From NCBI GenBank assembly GCA_014621425.1, contig JAANBB010000264.1:1-56149 (forward strand): DNA of 56,149 bases, in the 5' to 3' direction. Under the pieces are notes generated by a model. The model was not told the DNA's origin. It did no database searches and was given only the letters and a program-made list of their open reading frames with translations. Of this stretch, positions 10,013-20,249 are shown piece after piece (within the stretch, counting starts at the first letter, position 1; each line of letters opens with the position of its first letter). The translations under genes were made by a program, and so were the position numbers. This DNA is from Cylindrodendrum hubeiense. Taxonomy: Eukaryota > Ascomycota > Sordariomycetes > Hypocreales > Nectriaceae.

Positions 10013-12303
10013 CTAAACGATCCACGTGAATTGCAATCGATGGAACACGTACTTAAGAGTTAATACTCTCCTATAGCCTAGAGCTCGATATTTCGAAAGT
10101 ATGATAGATATTGAATAGTTTAACACATGTTTCCTTCCTATACCACGTACAAAGTCAATAGCCAGGCCTACCCGACGATATTTGCCCCGAACGCCGTAAA
10201 CAGGTCTTAAAACGAGGAAAAAGCTGACAGGTGGACGTGTTGTCATCTCTCCTAGTAATACTAATAACACGCTGTCCCCGCTTAGTAACCGTTCCACTGG
10301 ATCATTTGGACAATCCGCATAAAATATTCTCACGTCGATATCCACTCCGTGGACTGTGAGGCCGAAGTTCTGTTCCGCGTTGTTCCACATGACAGTCGCG
10401 AGTCGGGTAGCGGCCTCGAGTTCAATTTGTCTGGAGACGACCGGCCCGAATTGATAACCGCTGGTCTTGCACCAGGTTCCCGCCTCGATAATTCGAACTC
10501 GTTTGTCCGTCTGGAAACCGGGGTTCTCGTAGTAGGCTATGTTGAGACAAGACCCGGACTTTCGAGACATCCAAGACCAAGGTGGGGTCTTGTAGCCAAG
10601 TCTAACGGCATCTTTATTGTCCAGCGGATCAGAAGTCCATATTAAAGCCCGAGGAAGGTCCTGAAGCCAAAGGCCAGCCAAGTATGTATCATTCGTCACC
10701 TCGTGTAGCCTCTGTACAATTCCCGCTACTGCAAATAAGCGATCCGACTCTTTAGTCAGATTCATCCTTCTGTAACGGGTCACAACTACAAGCCAGAAGT
10801 CCCGGGCTTCTTGAGGTGAATTTGTGCTGGTGATAATTTGCTCAAAGCTGCTTTTCTCCCAAGCCATAGAATCGGCGTTGAATATTGCGGCAATTGGAAT
10901 CGGGTTTTGCATATCGGAGTGCGCATGTTTAATTTGCAGTATCAACTTGGAAAAGTTCTCTGCGTCTTTGCACTCGCAACTCGAAGACTCTCGGCATTGC
11001 CAATAAGCTCTGAACGTGCAAAAATTGCAGTTCGTGGAGCGAGCAATCTCTCTTGGTAAACCCATGCTCGTTCAAGCAATGGACATTCCTTCTCTTTCCC
11101 CCCACGGGCTGCACCTAGAACGCATTCATGAGACTGTCGATAGGATGGCCGAACGTAGATTGCCGCCAAAGACGTATTTGAGGGCTGAATCATATGAACT
11201 TTTGTGTTGTCGGACTCCGAACGCCCGCAATGTTGCCCGTTCCTGAAAAGTGTGCCAAATGAATCCTGGGCAAAGGCTGCGGCCAAATTGAGATAGCTGT
11301 GTGTATAAATGGCCGTCATTTCTGAAGATTGTGTTACCCAGTCGTCCTCGTCATCTTGGATTATGCACAATGAATCGATCCAGATGTACCGCAATCCAAG
11401 CTTCCGCGTGAGTGTTATAGCATCTTGAAAGAGAGATGCAAATTCCACCCAGTCTGATCCTCTTGTTCTCATTTCATACGTATCTTTCGTCGTTCTCAGT
11501 GGTTGCGTACCGTTTTGATTGCCCCAGCAATGACTTAGAGTTATATAGCGCGTATTGGAAGCGAAGGGCTTGCCTGTCTCGACGAGCCTAGGTTTGGCCG
11601 TCGAGATGTCGAGGAGTCGCTTTGGGGTGCTTGGGGAATCTGTCAAGCATCGCTGGTGATTGTTGCACACCTTGAGCCAACCTTCCAATAGCGTAGCGGC
11701 TGAGTTCGAATCAAGCTCATCCAAGACAAAAGCCCCATTTCCAAAAGCCTGATGGAGGGGGTGCCGCGCATCATCTCCTAATTAGTTATTCGCTATAACA
11801 CTGCCGTTTCTGGCATTTTGTTTGTACTCACCCTCGTCGATGAAGAATTCTAGGCGAGGAAGTGCGTGAATAAGAACGCTTCGATGCCAACGAGCTACAG
11901 AAAGGCTTCTTCCAGGTCGCAACTCGATGCAAATCTTGGGCTTACGATCCATCGGATCTTTATCCCAGTCTTTGTAGGACTCGGAGATGTCGATTCTGTT
12001 TTTGTTGTCCACAAGGGATTCATCTTCAAAATCTTCACTGACTTCCGTTTCGTCTTCATCGTCATCACCACCCCAGAAATTACACATGCCCTCATAAAGA
12101 ATATTGCAGATCTGGCAACCTCGCTTCGCAGCAGACTTGACACTGGCACGAGTAACTACTCTATAACGAGCTAGGGGGTAGTAGAAGCCAGTTCCACCCC
12201 ATTTCTCCCCTGTACTAAAATGGTCATATTCGAGGCTACGGCACGATGAACAGGTATGTCTCTCATCTGTGGTTGGTGGTTTGGAGGGATTGCTGGGTTC
12301 CAT
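10013..12303 (-). CDS. HET-domain protein with single-base frameshift
   Basis: Exon 1 is 12303-11832, the intron 11778-11831 (54 bp, GTGAGT donor, CTAATTAG acceptor), and exon 2 runs from 11777 to 10013. The N-terminus carries CSSC and GCQIC motifs usual at the start of HET proteins. The HET domain spans YITLSHCWG through LGLRYIWIDSLCIIQ to the SYLNLAAA region, followed by the conserved ERAWVYQERLLAPRT. At about 11002-11004 the frame breaks: family proteins read ELIWQCRE here, and that peptide is restored if one T is present in the short T run. Downstream, the other frame stays open for more than 300 codons (WQCRESSSCEC, then PPWSW, to the stop at 10013). So either the break is very recent or it is a sequencing error. 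HET proteins mediate heterokaryon-incompatibility cell death. Confidence 0.8.
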
Positions 12304-12564
12304 GATATTAATTTGTACAACTTCTAGGTCGGAATCAGTCCCGTCATGAAATAAAGCGCGTGTGGCGACAGGCAGTTGAATTGAAGATGCGGGGAATGCG
12401 AGGAGTCCATCTTTCCATCGGCCCGGAAAACTATAATGGCTCTCATCCCAAGACTAATTTCCACGTCGGTAGAGCTAAGACTGGAAATGTACGTTCTATT
12501 TGATTCGTCGCCTGATCTACGAGCAAGCCACCGAACTAGTCTTGACGGCTTGTTGGCCACCTTG
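12304..12564. promoter_or_regulatory. Upstream region of the frameshifted HET gene
   Basis: The 260 bases before the HET start, on the minus strand, run up to the tandem duplication at 12565. No clear TATA box or open frame is seen. The 'call' rests only on position. Confidence 0.25.
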
Positions 12565-12702
12565 CAGGCCTGGCGTACAGGTGACAGGTTGCCGGTAATT
12601 TTAATATTCGTGGCGTACCGCTGCCTTGAGCTACAGGCCTAGCGTACAGGTGACAGGTTGCCGGTAATTTTAGTACTCGTGGAGTACCGCTACCTTGAGC
12701 TA
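12565..12702. repeat. 69-bp tandem duplication
   Basis: Two adjacent copies, 12565-12633 and 12634-12702, both starting 'caggcct(g/a)gcgtacagg' and ending 'ccttgagcta'. They differ at only a handful of positions, mostly transitions. A short third fragment ('tagtactgtggagta', 12701-12715) resembles part of copy 2. It lies between the HET gene and the epimerase, outside any gene. Confidence 0.8.
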
Positions 12703-12999
12703 GTACTGTGGAGTAATTACAATATTGTGATACCTCTCTTTTGACGTTTTTGGGAGAGACTCGCGACCATATATAAAGGTTGGCCGCTGAGCGAATCCGC
12801 CAACGCGCTGCCCGTGGTTACTGCATGACTCCATACATTTGGATTGGAAGCGCCGTCGGTGTTTGAACTCAACCCTGTCAAACGAAATGGTGGATGTGAC
12901 AAAATGTTGTTTCGTACATGCACTATGTGCTCTAATATTACATTACATCAAGAGATACATTAAATAACCCCGGTTCTAGTCGTGTGCCTCACTCAATCC

Positions 13000-14016
13000 C
13001 TAAACCTTATCCCGTGAATTTTCTTGTAGAAACCATTCAACAAATTTTGGAATCCCATCATCAATCTTGGTGCGTGGACTATATCCTAGCAGCCTCTTCG
13101 CTTTTGAGACATCCGCAAACGTAATCGGCACATCACCAGGTTGTGGCTCGCGTCGGTCTATGATTGCCTTCCGACCAATATGTTCCTCCAGCAGCTCAAT
13201 CAACTCCCGAAGCTCAATCGTCTGCGACTCGCCGAGGTTGAAAGTTTCATAGTCGGAATCTCTGAAATCAATGGCTGCGCGAACCCCCTGGATGATGTCG
13301 TCGACATAGGTATAATCGCGGCGCGTTGTCCCGTTGCCGAATACAGGAATCGGCTTGCCGCTATGAATCAGCTTTGCAAATTTGTGAATGGCGAGATCAG
13401 GACGCTGTCGCGGGCCGTAGACGGTGAAGAAGCGAAGACACACGCATCGGATATCGTAAAGGTGAGAATAGGTGTGGCACATCAATTCGCATGCTGTTTT
13501 CGACACCGCGTACGGTGAAATGGGGTTTTGAATGTTATCACTTTCGGAGAAAGGAACTTTGGTATTGAGACCATAAACGCTCGATGAAGACCCGAACACA
13601 AATTGCTTCACGCCGAACTCTTTGGCGCACTGGAGCATGTTTAATGTGCCGCCCAGGTTGGTTTCAACGTATTCAGCGGGTTTCTCCAACGACGGCCGTA
13701 CGCCAGCGCGTGATGCCAGATGCACAATCGCGGAGAAGTTATTTTGCTGGAAGACCTCACGCAAAGCGTCGAGTTGCTGTACGTCTACTTCGTGCAGTGT
13801 GAAGTTTGGGTTGAAATGATGCGCGGCGAGATTTGAACGTTTGATCTCTGGCTGATAAAAGTCATCAAAGTTGTCGACGACGACAACCCGCCAGCCGCCT
13901 TCGTCCAGAAGCTGTTCAACCAGGTGCGAGCCGATGAAACCAGCACCGCCCGTGACTAGGACTTGTCTTTGGGGCGTGGACAGGCCATCCCGCTCGGGTG
14001 GAGGAGTAAGAGGCAT
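13000..14016 (-). CDS. NAD-dependent nucleotide-sugar epimerase, UDP-glucuronate 4-epimerase type
   Basis: An intron-less gene of 338 residues. The Rossmann nucleotide loop is GGAGFIG (23-29). The extended-SDR catalytic set is present: SSSS at 143-146 with YAVSK (Y169, K173). HLASRAGVRPSL, RFFTVYGPRQRPD and RRDYTYVDD are diagnostic of bacterial UDP-glucuronate 4-epimerase/CapI-like enzymes, which interconvert UDP-GlcA and UDP-GalA. Resemblance to bacterial sequences is much stronger than to the usual fungal Gal10-type epimerases, and the lack of introns fits acquisition from a bacterium. That is inference until a tree is built. The product could feed a surface polysaccharide, possibly one acted on by the deacetylase at 6.1-9.0 kb, though a HET gene lies between them. 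A family member with another 4-epimerase or decarboxylase specificity cannot be excluded. Confidence 0.88.
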   Translation of the reverse strand: MPLTPPPERDGLSTPQRQVLVTGGAGFIGSHLVEQLLDEGGWRVVVVDNFDDFYQPEIKRSNLAAHHFNPNFTLHEVDVQQLDALREVFQQNNFSAIVHLASRAGVRPSLEKPAEYVETNLGGTLNMLQCAKEFGVKQFVFGSSSSVYGLNTKVPFSESDNIQNPISPYAVSKTACELMCHTYSHLYDIRCVCLRFFTVYGPRQRPDLAIHKFAKLIHSGKPIPVFGNGTTRRDYTYVDDIIQGVRAAIDFRDSDYETFNLGESQTIELRELIELLEEHIGRKAIIDRREPQPGDVPITFADVSKAKRLLGYSPRTKIDDGIPKFVEWFLQENSRDKV

Positions 14017-16302
14017 ATCTGCGGGATGCCGATAAAATCCGCTTTCGTTTCTTAAAAATAGGTATGCTCAAAGACGTGGTGTTGCCAAAGTTGTACAGTA
14101 GGATAGTATTAAATATCAAGGGCCTTCTTCCTTCACACTTGGCATTTTCCCCATGTTACCCCTAAGATAAGGCGCGGTACACGGGTACGTAATTGGGATC
14201 AATAGCGGGTGACGCTAGTGACTATATGGGCAAAGGCCACTCGCTAGCCACTCAGACTATTGACGGACTATTGGCGCTAGAGTGAGCTGGAACTTGACAT
14301 GTCTCTGGGGATTGATGATGTGTGCGTTGGATCCCGCGTGCGGATCCACGCCGTGGAATGCACCGAGGACCATCAATGATCTGGCCGGGGCAAATTCAAC
14401 TACTATTGGCGGGCTAGTGAGACAATTGAGGGATCATCCATACAGATAACGATGTTAAATGACAAGTCTCGGTTTTCAAGGGAAGACGCGGATTTGGTAT
14501 GAGACCCGCACTGGATCAGGTACACGGAATTAATGAGCTTAGTCCTAACTGACAGACCTACCGCGTCATTCCTGGCATGTCGCCCCACCGAGAAACTTGG
14601 CTATTACGGGCCGTGGCGCGCCCGTAATTGCGCTCCCGTAATTGCGCTCCCTGCTGCCGTCCATCCCTTCAACGCCTTTCCACTGAAACATCAAGTATGA
14701 GCATGCCTGCGGAAATTCATCCCTCGAGATCACTAGCCCTGTGTTTGTGATTCCAGAGGTAGAAGCTCACGTGCGAGGGCCCCGGCCGGGTCGCCTGTCA
14801 AAGATGCAGGAGGACCAAAGCGGAACGTGTCTTCGTGTCTCCAAAGTCTTTCTCTCCGTCGGGTGAGGGCAGAAATTTCATAAATAGAGTGAGACCATTC
14901 GCAGGCCCTGTTCTTCCCAATTGAATCGTGGTACGAGTGACCTGGCAGTAAGGTGGACCTATTAGAGCAGCGACTCGATTTCGTAGAACCACGGTTCCGC
15001 GCCAAGATCCGTGAACCGCAGCAAGCACTGTAACTCTCAGCGTCAAAAGACGGCTCAGAAGGTGATCAATTGGAGCCTCGTCATAGTCAATCACCATATC
15101 AAGACAGTTGCACAAGGGAGATTGTCTTGTGCGCTCATGTCGCACAGAAGCCAGCTGAGGCATTTACACAGAGCCCAGACTACGCCAATAATATTGTCTC
15201 AAGTGGTATCACAACCGAAGATAGGGGGTTGCAGCCAAGCGTTTTCTTTCTGACGTCTTGTACATACATTATTGCGATTCTAGACGACCAAATATACCCA
15301 TCATCTGACATCCTGCGTCGCCACGCTTTGATGACGTCTGTGATTTGCACCATCACCACCCGGGCAATTAAGCCTGACCTGTTACAGCGTGACCGTCTCG
15401 CCATCGATGCCAGAGTCATCGATAGAGACATTGACCATTCTCTCGGTCTTTCTGATCTGACCGATGCAAGTCCTCACTGCTCCCTGTACGTTTCGCCCGC
15501 AGACAAATTTGTTAACCCCCCCAGTAAAAAGAAAACTTGCACTTCCAACACGTTTTGTGATTGTGAGCCGCTTCTACGTTCATCGGGGATATCAAGAGCT
15601 TCGGAGAGCAGGATGTTCTCTTGCATAGGTAGACTTCTTGAACTAAATATTTGTGCCTAAATTAGCGCTACCGCTTTGGCAGATGAGGATCAACATGTGG
15701 GTGGGGTTCATTTGTACACGTTCTCGTCTGGCTTTACGCTTCTGTGATACTTTGTTCATCTTCATCGAAACATAGGGGTCCTTCTCATACTGGAGAATAG
15801 ATCTAGATGATCGGCCTATGACACGAGAAAGTCATTTCCATGATGGCACACATTCTGGGTTGCAGTGTGTCAAAGATGCTGATATATGTGGGGACCTGAG
15901 ACACGGGCCTAGACCTCAAAGGGCGGCCAGGTCAGTTTAGATAGTGATTAATACATTTCTTTCAGCATATCCAACAAAGCCATATGCGACTGTGTATTTC
16001 CATATGCCAGATTTTTTAGGACAGGTCATTCACAAATGCTGAACCTGTAAACCCCAGTGCACCCAATACGAGTCACTATCTGTACCCTTACGAAAATGCG
16101 CCTTGTCAACATCCTGGTCCCACTAACAAGCGCTACGTAGTACGTCTCGAGGCCGGACAAGTGGGTTGTGATGGGGGTCTGATGAATCCATTTTAGGCAA
16201 CGACCCTGTATATATTTTCTGACATGCCCCCTCCTTTCTTCCGGACATGTTTTCTGGCAATCGTTCTTAAATTTCCGTCCTGGATCTGCGACTGTTCCAA
16301 AT
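14017..16302. other. Long gene-poor interval
   Basis: About 2.3 kb between divergent genes. The largest open frame (15070-15660, plus) has no domain and an unstructured composition, and I do not accept it as a gene. The only structured element is the small repeat at 14603-14648. No RNA genes are seen. Confidence 0.45.
14603..14648. repeat. Palindrome fused to a 14-bp tandem duplication
   Basis: Perfect 9-bp arms 'attacgggc' (14603-14611) and 'gcccgtaat' (14620-14628) flank an 8-base loop. The right arm is part of 'cccgtaattgcgct', which is exactly duplicated (14621-14634 and 14635-14648). The pattern fits slippage or footprint-like duplication next to a hairpin. Confidence 0.7.
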
Positions 16303-17444
16303 ATGTCTTCCGTTACCAGCCAAGAGTTCAAACTTGGGAAAGTTGAGCTGAGTGAGGCATATATCGACCAGAACAACATCATCAACGACGTTACTGCCAC
16401 TTTGGTCAGTATTTGGGCATCTCTCCAAGGCGAGTTTCCTGAAATTTTTACCGGCGATGCTCGTAACGCAGAGGCTATATTTGATGATGCCATTGAGATT
16501 TTGGCCAAGGAGGAGAACTTTATCAATGTAGATGTTCAGAGCCGACTCGTCGTTGTTGGGGACATACATGGTACATAAGTTTGAAACTCGCATTTTGCGT
16601 GAGATGAGTACTGACGAGCTTAAGGGCAATTGTGGAATTTGACCGCTATTTTGAAACGGTATGGGCTCCCCTCGGCCCTAACAACATACATTTTCAACGG
16701 TGATATTGTTGATCGCGGCCCATCCTCATTGGAATGTCTCTTGATAATTGTCATGCTCAAAGTCAAGTACCCTCAGTACACTTTCATAAACCGAGGGAAT
16801 CACGAGGTCCCTGATATCAACGATGACGAGGGGTTTCGTCGCGAGGTACGACAACACAGCGCTCTACAACTATATGAGGAGCAAATTGAGAGGTGTTTCA
16901 AATCACTTCCACTGGGAACGATTGTACAAGTCAATCAACATAAGCTGTTGGTAGTTCATGGGAGCGTTCCTATGACACCAGAGAACCACAACATTCCCAT
17001 GCAGATGGAAAAGCTTCAAAGAATCCATCGCAATGTTGATCCTGTCAAGGATGACAGCGCCCTCACTCAACTTCTGTGGAATGATCATTCTGATGGGAAT
17101 GAATCGTCCGACAGCAGGCGAGGCGGGTGGGGACTACGGGTTGGAAAAGTAGGCATGAGTCGGTTTTTACAAGAAAACAGACTAGATTTCTTGATACGGA
17201 GCCATGAGGAGGTCCCGCAAGGATGGAGGCTTGAGGCAGATAATCTCACAGGTAAACAAAAGTCACCAACAACGAATTATGCTAACCCTCATCAGTTTAC
17301 TCCGCGAATGCATTTCGCGCAACCTGCTTGATTATTGATAATCAGGACGGCAGCACCCGGTATACTATAAGCACAATAAAACCGCAACACGAAATATTCG
17401 ACGATGAGCAATACGTACGGCCTATGCATGCTACGAAGTTGTGA
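16303..17444 (+). CDS. Divergent PP5/PP2A-like serine/threonine phosphatase
   Basis: Three exons, 16303-16570, 16625-17251 and 17296-17444 (introns of 54 and 44 bp), give 347 residues. The metallophosphatase (PPP) signature is intact in order: GDIHG across intron 1, NGDIVDRG, RGNHE, a histidine in VVHG, and IRSHE. These supply the usual two-metal ligands. Other hallmarks are altered: the usual HGG is HGS, WSDP-like is WNDH, and the C-terminal SAPNYC is replaced by YSANAF. The N-terminal 85 residues precede the catalytic core and contain no TPR repeats, unlike true PP5. Overall it is closest to PP5 (IFNGD, RSHE, extended linker). It is probably a lineage-specific paralogue that may be active, with changed substrate-groove or toxin-loop regions. 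Exon 3 is my reconstruction: it depends on a 44-bp intron with a TGCTAAC branch site. Confidence 0.8.
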
Positions 17445-17979
17445 GATAGGACCCAGCTAATCACATTTCTTAGAGACATATGGCACATGGGTCTGATAAG
17501 GTCAACGAAGCGAATTTGCCGTATTAACAAGACACATTCATATATTGTGCTGGATGACATTGGATGGGAGGGGTGAAGTTGAGGTGTGCTGAATATCTCG
17601 ATTTATAGCTATTGGAAGAATATTTCTTCCCGTCATATAGGCAGGTAAAAGCTTTAGATCAGTCCCTCGTTTAACTCAGATTCCGGCTCGTATTTTACGC
17701 GAAACCTACCCTATATGTATCATCTTGTTTCGAGATGGCAATTACGATTACGTGCCAGAAATGGCTTCTGGCATAGAGCATCAAACTGATACATCACAGG
17801 GTAAATGCTTCCGGAAAACTGAGATCCAAGAAGACCATATGCAGCCTCTGCGTATACGCAATGTCCAAAGCGGGGTCTGAGATGGACTGAGACCTCAACT
17901 CTGCCGGTGTGCCAGGATCAACATGTCAAAAAGGTGAGAAATGGAAATGGTAAGAATCGTCGATTATGTATCTTCATAT
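17445..17979. other. Intergenic interval, convergent 3' ends
   Basis: About 530 bases between the phosphatase and the regulator, both ending here. AT-rich, without a supported open frame or repeat. Confidence 0.4.
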
Positions 17980-19731
17980 TTAGAAGAAAGGTATCAAGGG
18001 AATCGTAAAGAGGCTCGGCAGAGGCAGAGGGGCACCTTTTGGGGACTCGTCAAGAGTGTTGGAAATGGATGCAGCCAATAAACCGGCCTGTCGAATTCCC
18101 ACCGACGCGCTGATACTTCGTAGTTGCTCAATTGCGACGCAGCGCAGACTGCGTGTATTCAGTTCCTCCAGGGCTACCACATACAGTGGTCGGATAAGGG
18201 AGAGGATACCTATCAAGCACGATTAGTGGCGGGACGATGGAGAGGCCCGGGAAACTGACGTGGAGTGCCTGTGAAGCAAGGTATGGAGATGCACATGTCG
18301 GTAGATAATTGATGGATAGCGGAGAGAGCAGCGGACTGCTGACTTTTGTCAGGCACTTCTGAGCAGGCCTCGCATTGGAAAATGATTCTGTTGACCACTA
18401 TTCGCAGAGCGCGCCAGTTATTCCAAACCTCCGCAATCCAGAGGCTAGGATACACGTGGATATCTGTGTCAAATAAGTTGTCGGTGGCATCTTCAGAAGC
18501 ATTGATTGTGGCATATCTCCAACCGGGGGGTGAGCCAGCTTGCCAGGCCTCGAGATCATGGTCGATTTCCAGTGCCATGTCACGAATAACACTTAGATCC
18601 GTGATCTCCTGGTTTGCAAAAGCTGCTCCTAGGTTGACTATGCGGAACGAAACTTCAATGATGGAGCCCTGACTGGCGACATTGCTGCGTTGCCATTCCT
18701 GCCGGATGATGCTGGCTCGAAAATTAGACGCCGCTCGTATGAGGGCCTGGGGGACAGCCATGTGCTGCTGTGTGCAGGCTGACAGCTGCGCCTCAATTAG
18801 TCCGGTGATGTTTTAGTCAATATGCGAGAACCAATAAAATTGCTCACGATTTGAGAGCGGATCAGGATAAAGAGCAGCCCTCCGCGTTTCCGGGTGAATT
18901 GCTGTTGGCCTCGTAGCTCAAGCAATGCCGTGGCACCTTTTACATGGGATTCCCAATAGCTATAGCGATCTGAAGTCTCGAAGTTGACAGTCTGGATGCT
19001 GATGAGCAAAGGTTCTCAGCATTACCAAGTTGTTTGGGATACCTCATATAGCCCTAGTAGAATGACGGCCATAAGCGTCGAATCTTCAATGGCCTGGACT
19101 GGGTCATCCAAAGCCTGGTTTACTGCAGCCACGGCCTTGCAATACTGCTCTATTGACCTGGATGCGACATGGGGAGCGTAAGACACGTTGGAGATTCCAG
19201 CCATGCCAACCGCCTCAATGGCTGCTTGGAGGACGGACCCATCGTCTGAGTATGACTGAGTGAGCCAATCGTGGTAGTCTCCACAAAACGGGACTTCATT
19301 AAAGGTGTATTTAGCGAAGAAGAAATTGCCGCCGAGCTCGTTGATCGGTTGGGAAAGAGGGTAGGAGATGTCAGGGTGGAAGAGAAAAGATGCAGGGCAG
19401 TTGAGTCCAGAGGTCACTCTGCTCATTGTTGTAGGGTCTGAAGAGGGAGGGATAGTGGCCTGTGCCAATCCTAATGGTGGCTCGTCCGATTGGCGAGCTT
19501 TTCGGATAATTCGCTCAGACTCGTCCCGGAACAGGACTTTATCAAGGTCCCGGTAACCTGGGCACTGGGTCTTGGATTTCTCGCATTTCAGACATGCCGG
19601 TTTCCGCTGGTCGCACTGTCAACGCCGGTAGTTAGTTGGGGACCCGATCTGGCAGGGGTATTTCAACGTGCCTTGACCTTACGCCGGCGGCAGCGTTCAC
19701 AGCCTTTGCTAACCACGCCATAGTACCCCAT
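17980..19731 (-). CDS. Zn2Cys6 transcription factor
   Basis: Five exons: 19731-19672, 19615-19043, 18991-18848, 18785-18260 and 18209-17980, giving 510 residues. The DNA-binding zinc cluster sits at the N-terminus with cysteines 11, 14, 21, 28, 31 and 38 (C-x2-C-x6-C-x6-C-x2-C-x6-C). It is split by intron 1 (19616-19671) exactly before Cys21. That intron uses a GC donor (AAG|GCACGT) with a clear AACTAAC branch and CAG acceptor; no GT donor in range keeps the cysteine spacing. After a short basic linker, the rest resembles the fungal-specific regulatory domain of Upc2-like/DUF3468 regulators (ending of exon 2 LLGLYE, then HVKGATALLELRG). Introns 2-4 are 51, 62 and 50 bp. It is transcribed divergently from the methyltransferase at 20250, so it may control that gene and itself. 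Confidence 0.85.
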
Positions 19732-19930
19732 GACGATGCCGATGAGTCGGAGCGATGATTTCACCTCGACCGGGCTACCGAGAAAGCGAGTAAAGTCCGG
19801 TCCCGATGAGTGGTTGTGAGAAAGAAAAGCCAGATATCGTCTAGGACGGAATCACGGCAAGAACCTGCAAGAGTCCTACAGCTGACCGCCAATGATGTCG
19901 CGAAACCCACCGGGATGAAGCAGCCCCGCG

Positions 19931-19946
19931 TCCCGATTGCTCGGGA
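19931..19946. promoter_or_regulatory. Candidate Zn2Cys6 binding site, CCG-N6-CGG
   Basis: A perfect inverted repeat 'tcccga-ttgc-tcggga' embeds CCG (33-35) and CGG (42-44) separated by six bases. Paired CGG triplets with fixed spacing are the typical target of dimeric Zn2Cys6 regulators. It sits between a regulator of that class and its divergent neighbour. The assignment is inference from position and symmetry. Confidence 0.4.
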
Positions 19947-20087
19947 TACGGAGTGGACACCAAAGTCCGACCGGGGTTCGCACTCTGCCCCTGTAACAGG
20001 CTTAGTGCCATCTCGATGGAAGGCGACTGCTATTGGCTGGTTTCGCCTGAATGGAACGAAGGGGCAATGAGCTGAGAAGGTCGAGCA

Positions 20088-20097
20088 TATATATAAG
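20088..20097 (+). promoter_or_regulatory. TATA box of the methyltransferase gene
   Basis: 'tatatataag' lies about 155 bases before the ATG at 20250, a plausible distance given the C/A-rich leader that follows. Confidence 0.55.
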
Positions 20098-20249
20098 TCG
20101 ATGACTTTTCCATCGTTTGTGGCTTTATTAAATCATTAAGACAAACACTTCGTACCATTCAACGTCTTGACTCTGCTGCAAGTTCCAAAGCATCCTCAAT
20201 CACAGCACCACACAATACCACCCACACGAACTACACCAAACCAGTCATC

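Larger units (their letters stand above)
19732..20249. promoter_or_regulatory. Shared divergent promoter (regulator / methyltransferase)
   Basis: A 518-bp region between the start codons of the Zn2Cys6 regulator (minus) and the methyltransferase (plus). It contains a TATA box on the methyltransferase side (20088-20097) and a symmetric CCG/CGG element (19931-19946). Confidence 0.6.

Noticed and set aside
15070..15660. 196-codon plus-strand open frame in the gap before the phosphatase
   Set aside because: No domain, signal peptide or compositional support; codon use looks random. It could be a lineage-specific gene but I cannot support it.
18999..19025. 27-bp intron option (GTAATG donor) in the Zn2Cys6 regulator
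   Set aside because: Too short to splice. An upstream GTATCC donor with the CATCCAG acceptor gives a normal 51-bp intron and the family-like LYE/TVNFET junction.
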